A DNA stretch of 9,237 nt. Source: Enterobacterales bacterium. GTDB lineage: Bacteria > Pseudomonadota > Gammaproteobacteria > Enterobacterales > Succinivibrionaceae. The translations under genes were made by a program, and so were the position numbers. The notes beneath the pieces are model-generated. The model was not told the DNA's origin. It did no database searches and was given only the letters and a program-made list of their open reading frames with translations. The stretch is taken from the NCBI GenBank assembly GCA_900768635.1, contig CAAGDP010000014.1, forward strand, positions 1-9,237, written 5' to 3'. This document shows, piece after piece, positions 6,481-9,237 of this stretch. The number at the start of each line of letters is the position of its first letter. Position 1 is the stretch's first letter.

Positions 6481-8001
6481 CTAAGCTGTATTCTTTGGTG
6501 GTCTACCTCTTCTTTTGGGTACTGGTTTAGGAATTGGTTTGCTTATTCCAAGTTTTTCAAGTGTTTCAAAAACAGTTCCGTTGGTATGAACCCAAAACTC
6601 ATCTTTAGTCTCGGGTATAGTTGAAGGGGCATTTACTTTCCTCCAGGAAGAAGATAGATCATCCATTACATCTGCAAAGCTCTGCTCTTTGAGAAGATCT
6701 GTATCTTCAATTTTCTTTACAACTCTGGCTGTAATTACTGTGGAGATAAAGTTTACAAATTCCGCTCCAATAACACTGAAATCTCCCTGGTTATTGGTTA
6801 AATCCGGGCATTCATCGCTCTTGTATCTTTTGAAAACAAGTTCCAGCAACCACCTATCTGAATAAGTCTTATATGCAACTAAAGGATCAAGATCTAAATC
6901 TGACTCTAAAACAATGAGCCCGAATGTTTTTTCTCTTTTAGAAAAATCCTCATAGTCGTATTCATTTTTCTTTCTGGAGATGTTTAATTTTGTGTTTTCT
7001 TCCTTGGCTGCTAAATCGGCATCACGGAAGGCATATAGGTAATTACCTCCCTGTATCTGTCTTTTGCAATAACGAATATTATCAGCAATTCCGTCAAGCA
7101 CACCTTGAAATTCAAGCATATTGTTATTAGCGATCCGCTTGTCATTTCTTTTGATTGGGGTAAGGAAGTGTAGATTGGGCCGGTTAATGAGTTCATCCTT
7201 GATTTTACTTGGAGGGAACCCTTTGTCAGCAACAATTATGCCGGTTCTGATGTCATTGTCTTTAATAAAACTGCTGTAGGAAGTTGCATCTATGCAATTA
7301 CCCGGAAACACCTCTGCACATATTGGTTCCATACGTTCAATATCATACGCATACAACACCGAAATCTCTCTAAGTGAGCGTTTGCGAGCCTTGTAAGAAT
7401 ATGACGATAAATCATTGACAGTACTTGTATCCTGTTTCAGTGTTCCATCAATGGCTATGTGATGTGATTCAGAAGTAGCCTTCAGTCTGAGTTTGTAGAA
7501 TGCCTGTCGTTTATTACCGTCTGAACCTAATTCTTTATATAACGTTCCTATAGAATTTAGTGAAATCGATGCGCCGGGATAGAAGACTGATATGAAAGTT
7601 CTGGCGTAATGAGTAGACATCCTTCTAGCCGTGGTGCCGGGACGGATTACTTTTATAGAAGCTATAGACATAATAGTATAAGCAACAATTGGATCATAAA
7701 CTTTCAGCAAATCAGCAAGCAGATCACTTGAAACAGATTTAACCAAAGCCGCAGAACCGTATGACAACATATCCGGAGAACAACCATTATCTTCGTCTTT
7801 AGATTTTACTGAAGGGACAAACTTACCATCAATAATAAATCCTATGACCTTTCCGTTATGAGGCTGAGGATTTCTGCCAGGTATGCATTTTATTGAACCA
7901 CGTTCACGGACAGCGTAACGCTTTGGACCGTCTCTACCCCTATCTTCAACAATCGTGTTCTTAGGTCTTTCTACAGCTCTAATTTCTGGTGGAACAGGCA
8001 T
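6481..8001 (-). CDS. IS4-family DDE transposase
   Basis: A 506-residue transposase that cuts and joins the element ends by an RNase H-fold DDE mechanism. The first aspartate is D185 (HIAIDGT), the second D259 (GIIVADKGF), and the glutamate E387 lies in Y380-S-D-R383-W-L-L-E387 with K394. This reproduces the Y-(2)-R-(3)-E-(6)-K signature of the IS4 group. A long insertion between D259 and E387 is typical of the family. The N-terminal 60 residues (MPVPPEIRAVERPKNT) form a basic, proline-rich segment that probably binds DNA. The C-terminus ends with PKRRGRPPK (495-503), an AT-hook-like minor-groove motif. GGAG lies about seven bases before the ATG at 8001, supporting the start. There are no internal stops or frameshifts, so it is probably functional. 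The gene is more AT-rich than its neighbours, consistent with horizontal arrival. Confidence 0.92.
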   Translation of the reverse strand: MPVPPEIRAVERPKNTIVEDRGRDGPKRYAVRERGSIKCIPGRNPQPHNGKVIGFIIDGKFVPSVKSKDEDNGCSPDMLSYGSAALVKSVSSDLLADLLKVYDPIVAYTIMSIASIKVIRPGTTARRMSTHYARTFISVFYPGASISLNSIGTLYKELGSDGNKRQAFYKLRLKATSESHHIAIDGTLKQDTSTVNDLSSYSYKARKRSLREISVLYAYDIERMEPICAEVFPGNCIDATSYSSFIKDNDIRTGIIVADKGFPPSKIKDELINRPNLHFLTPIKRNDKRIANNNMLEFQGVLDGIADNIRYCKRQIQGGNYLYAFRDADLAAKEENTKLNISRKKNEYDYEDFSKREKTFGLIVLESDLDLDPLVAYKTYSDRWLLELVFKRYKSDECPDLTNNQGDFSVIGAEFVNFISTVITARVVKKIEDTDLLKEQSFADVMDDLSSSWRKVNAPSTIPETKDEFWVHTNGTVFETLEKLGISKPIPKPVPKRRGRPPKNTA

Positions 8002-8017
8002 AAAATCATCTCCTTTA

Positions 8018-8051
8018 TTATAGTTCTATAATACCACCTAGAGAACTATAA
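8018..8051 (-). promoter_or_regulatory. Inverted repeat at the transposase promoter
   Basis: TTATAGTTCT (8018-8027) and AGAACTATAA (8042-8051) are perfect 10-bp arms with 14 bases between. They sit 17-50 bases upstream of the transposase ATG, and the minus strand of this region contains TATAAT-like -10 sequences. The position suggests an operator or a structure limiting transposase expression. The arms also resemble a subterminal transposase-binding site. Confidence 0.45.
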
Positions 8052-8104
8052 TTAAAGAAATTTGTTAGTAAATTGGAACGATTTTGAGGTGTAAATAAAC
8101 GAAA

Positions 8105-8126
8105 AATCCCCCATATAAGGAGGATT
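8105..8126 (-). terminator. Terminator-like hairpin guarding the transposase gene
   Basis: AATCCCCC (8105-8112) pairs with GGAGGATT (8119-8126) at seven of eight positions around the 6-base loop ATATAA. Read on the minus strand, the hairpin is followed by a run of T and then CG, the form of an intrinsic terminator. It lies between the right end of the element and the transposase, so it would stop transcripts entering from ygfB. Insertion sequences such as IS10 and IS50 are known to block incoming transcription. Confidence 0.5.
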
Positions 8127-8170
8127 CGTATCTTGAAATCTTACAATATTGATGATTTTTTGATTAGAAT

Positions 8171-8183
8171 AGGGTTAAACCCT
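8171..8183. repeat. Short palindrome in the right end of the element
   Basis: AGGGTT and AACCCT flank a single A, a near-perfect 13-base palindrome about 20 bases inside the right terminal repeat. It could be a protein-binding site or chance. Confidence 0.3.
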
Positions 8184-8202
8184 TGTGGTATAGGCTAGTC
8201 AG

Positions 8203-8237
8203 TATAGTCCTAAAGTTTGTGAAACTTTTATTCGAGT
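8203..8237 (-). repeat. Right terminal inverted repeat of the insertion sequence
   Basis: Read on the minus strand it begins ACTCGAATAAAAGTTTCACA and ends TTAGGACTATA, matching the left end at 29 of 35 positions. Its outer end is 10 bases from the stop codon of ygfB. Confidence 0.85.
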
Positions 8238-8247
8238 ATTAGTTGAA

Positions 8248-8904
8248 TTACAGTCTGGTGCTGTGAAGATTAGTAAGCTCCTCCAGACTAATACCCTCAT
8301 CACCTATTACCAGTTCCCCGTCCCGGACAGGAGAGGTGTTTTCCCCGGCTACCGGGATACGACCATGAGTTTTTGCCCCGTAATCAGCATATAAACTCAT
8401 AGCACATACTTTCAGATGTTCCGCAAGAGTAGTCAGTATTTCATCCAGCTCATCAGAACTTTCCACATCCTCAGCCTCTACCTGGGTAAATTCAGATATT
8501 TCAGAAAGAAGTTCCCGGCCGCTTTCCGACAGTTCCTCACTGCCATGAGAACAGCCGAAACCTATCAGAAAAGCTTCGGCCCACAGGGAAAAGTAATAGG
8601 CTGCATCCTCCGGACTGGTGATCTTATCTTCAAAAGGAAACTCCAGAGTTTCCATAGTCTGATACTGTCGAAACAGCTGATCATAAAAGGATACCAGCCA
8701 GTTTTTTGTTGCTTCCTCAAAATGTTCCCCGGAATGAAGAATATTGGAAAGAAGTTGCATATAAGATGAAACATCATTTTCACAACCTCCTGCAATAAGA
8801 CCGCACACCACCCCGTGAATTTCAGTTACTTCCAAATCCAGGTGATCAGTTAATACCGCTACTTCACCGTCAATCCAGGCTTGTTCCATTTCCTTTGAAA
8901 TCAT
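8248..8904 (-). CDS. ygfB: YgfB/UPF0149-family protein
   Basis: A 218-residue soluble protein of the UPF0149 (YgfB) family, an all-helical fold found in gammaproteobacteria with no settled enzymatic role. Residues 28-40 (EIHGVVCGLIAGG) match the family motif E-x-HG-x-x-x-G-x-I-x-GG. FSLWAEAFLIGFG (105-117) matches the second conserved helix (W-x-x-x-FL-x-G-x-G). An acidic stretch follows at 143-155, and the helix ILTTLAEHLKVCAMSLYADY aligns with the E. coli C-terminal helix. E. coli YgfB is about 25 residues shorter, so there is a C-terminal extension here (about 176-218). In E. coli the gene heads a run with pepP and ubiH downstream. Here the downstream side ends at the insertion sequence, so that linkage is absent. 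The ATG at 8904 is preceded by AAGGAA about 10 bases upstream. A second ATG lies five codons in. Confidence 0.9.
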   Translation of the reverse strand: MISKEMEQAWIDGEVAVLTDHLDLEVTEIHGVVCGLIAGGCENDVSSYMQLLSNILHSGEHFEEATKNWLVSFYDQLFRQYQTMETLEFPFEDKITSPEDAAYYFSLWAEAFLIGFGCSHGSEELSESGRELLSEISEFTQVEAEDVESSDELDEILTTLAEHLKVCAMSLYADYGAKTHGRIPVAGENTSPVRDGELVIGDEGISLEELTNLHSTRL

Positions 8905-9237
8905 TTACGTTCTTTCCTTACTTATAATACGGGGTATATTTTGTCACATCTTGCATAACTCAGTCAAAAGACAGTTATTATTCAGAAAGTCTGCATAAAG
9001 GGAACAGTCTAAGTAATTTTACTTTATACACACAACACCATCTTCCTCATTTCAATCTGCATCCCAGATATAAACCTGGTCATAATAACTGCAAATCATC
9101 CGCTAATTAGGATCTATAAAAAACTATAAAATTATACAAATTGTTAATAAATATAATCTTTTTACCTAATTCCTGCTTCACAACTGCTGGTTGCTATCCC
9201 ATTTACTACTAAATCAGATAGCAGAGCCGTCAGCTCC
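8905..9237. promoter_or_regulatory. Upstream region of ygfB, no gene visible
   Basis: These 333 bases contain no plausible coding frame and no tRNA or recognisable RNA gene. On the minus strand, GTGACA (complement of 8942-8947) and TATAAG (complement of 8921-8926), 15 bases apart, are a weak candidate promoter for ygfB. On the plus strand TATAAT (9152-9157) lies in a very AT-rich block (about 9110-9180) but lacks a -35 box at normal spacing. TGCTATC (9192-9198) and GATAGCA (9217-9223) could pair around an 18-base loop near the window end. In enterobacteria ygfB is divergent from zapA and the 6S RNA gene, and neither can be recognised here. Confidence 0.35.

Larger units (their letters stand above)
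6381..8237 (-). mobile_element. Complete IS4-type insertion sequence
   Basis: An element of about 1857 bases bounded by imperfect inverted repeats and carrying one transposase gene, which reads leftwards. The repeats match at 29 of 35 positions. The transposase is full-length with all catalytic residues, so the element may be able to move. It lies between two convergent genes, 37 bases after the stop of the GGDEF/EAL gene and 10 bases from the stop of ygfB, so neither is broken. I find no clean target-site duplication: the flanks ATTATGAAGT and ATTAGTTGAA share only the first four bases. The family is assigned from the Y-R-E-K signature. A close IS4-related family such as IS1634 is an alternative. 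Confidence 0.85.

Noticed and set aside
6371..8247. Target-site duplication around the insertion sequence
   Set aside because: The flanks ATTATGAAGT and ATTAGTTGAA agree only in the first four bases, and shifting the boundaries by a base does not give a match.
9192..9223. Structured RNA such as 6S RNA or a tRNA near the window end
   Set aside because: Only a 7-bp stem with a large loop is visible. There is no cloverleaf and no recognisable 6S features before the sequence ends.
1..9237. CRISPR array, phage genes or toxin-antitoxin pair
   Set aside because: No regularly spaced repeats, no phage structural or integrase genes, and no pair of small genes with toxin or antitoxin motifs.

Overview
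The window looks like chromosomal DNA of a gammaproteobacterium of moderate to low GC. Three genes point there: a DnaT-like primosomal gene directly followed by a DnaC-like helicase-loader gene (the dnaT-dnaC order of enterobacteria), a CsrD-like membrane GGDEF/EAL protein, and a YgfB (UPF0149) protein. A family such as Succinivibrionaceae would fit the AT-richness and the transposase, but that is a guess from general resemblance.

Layout. Positions 1-432 hold no convincing gene. An Lrp/AsnC-family regulator lies on the minus strand (433-906). It diverges across a 300-base spacer from a plus-strand replication cluster: a DnaT-like gene (1207-1824), a first DnaC-like AAA+ gene 2 bases later (1827-2618), a 296-base spacer with a possible promoter, and a second DnaC-like AAA+ gene (2915-3940). 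A membrane protein with both GGDEF and EAL domains degenerate follows (4004-6343) and ends at a strong hairpin. A complete IS4-type insertion sequence (6381-8237, imperfect 35-bp terminal inverted repeats, one transposase on the minus strand with an intact DDE triad) sits in the short gap between this gene and the convergent ygfB (8248-8904, minus). The last 333 bases are the upstream region of ygfB and contain no recognisable gene.

How they fit together. DnaT and DnaC act with PriA/PriB to load the DnaB helicase at restarted forks, so 1207-3940 is probably a primosome operon. Its unusual part is that the loader is duplicated. The two DnaC-like proteins align without a gap over about 210 residues (roughly 44% identity counted by eye), and both carry an identical ten-residue block where DnaC has its conserved box VII arginines. 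The first copy also has an atypical Walker A loop, and the second has a disordered tail of about 97 residues. This tandem, arginine-finger-less loader pair is the best candidate for something undescribed here. The GGDEF/EAL protein and ygfB look like separate housekeeping or regulatory genes, and the insertion sequence is a later arrival.
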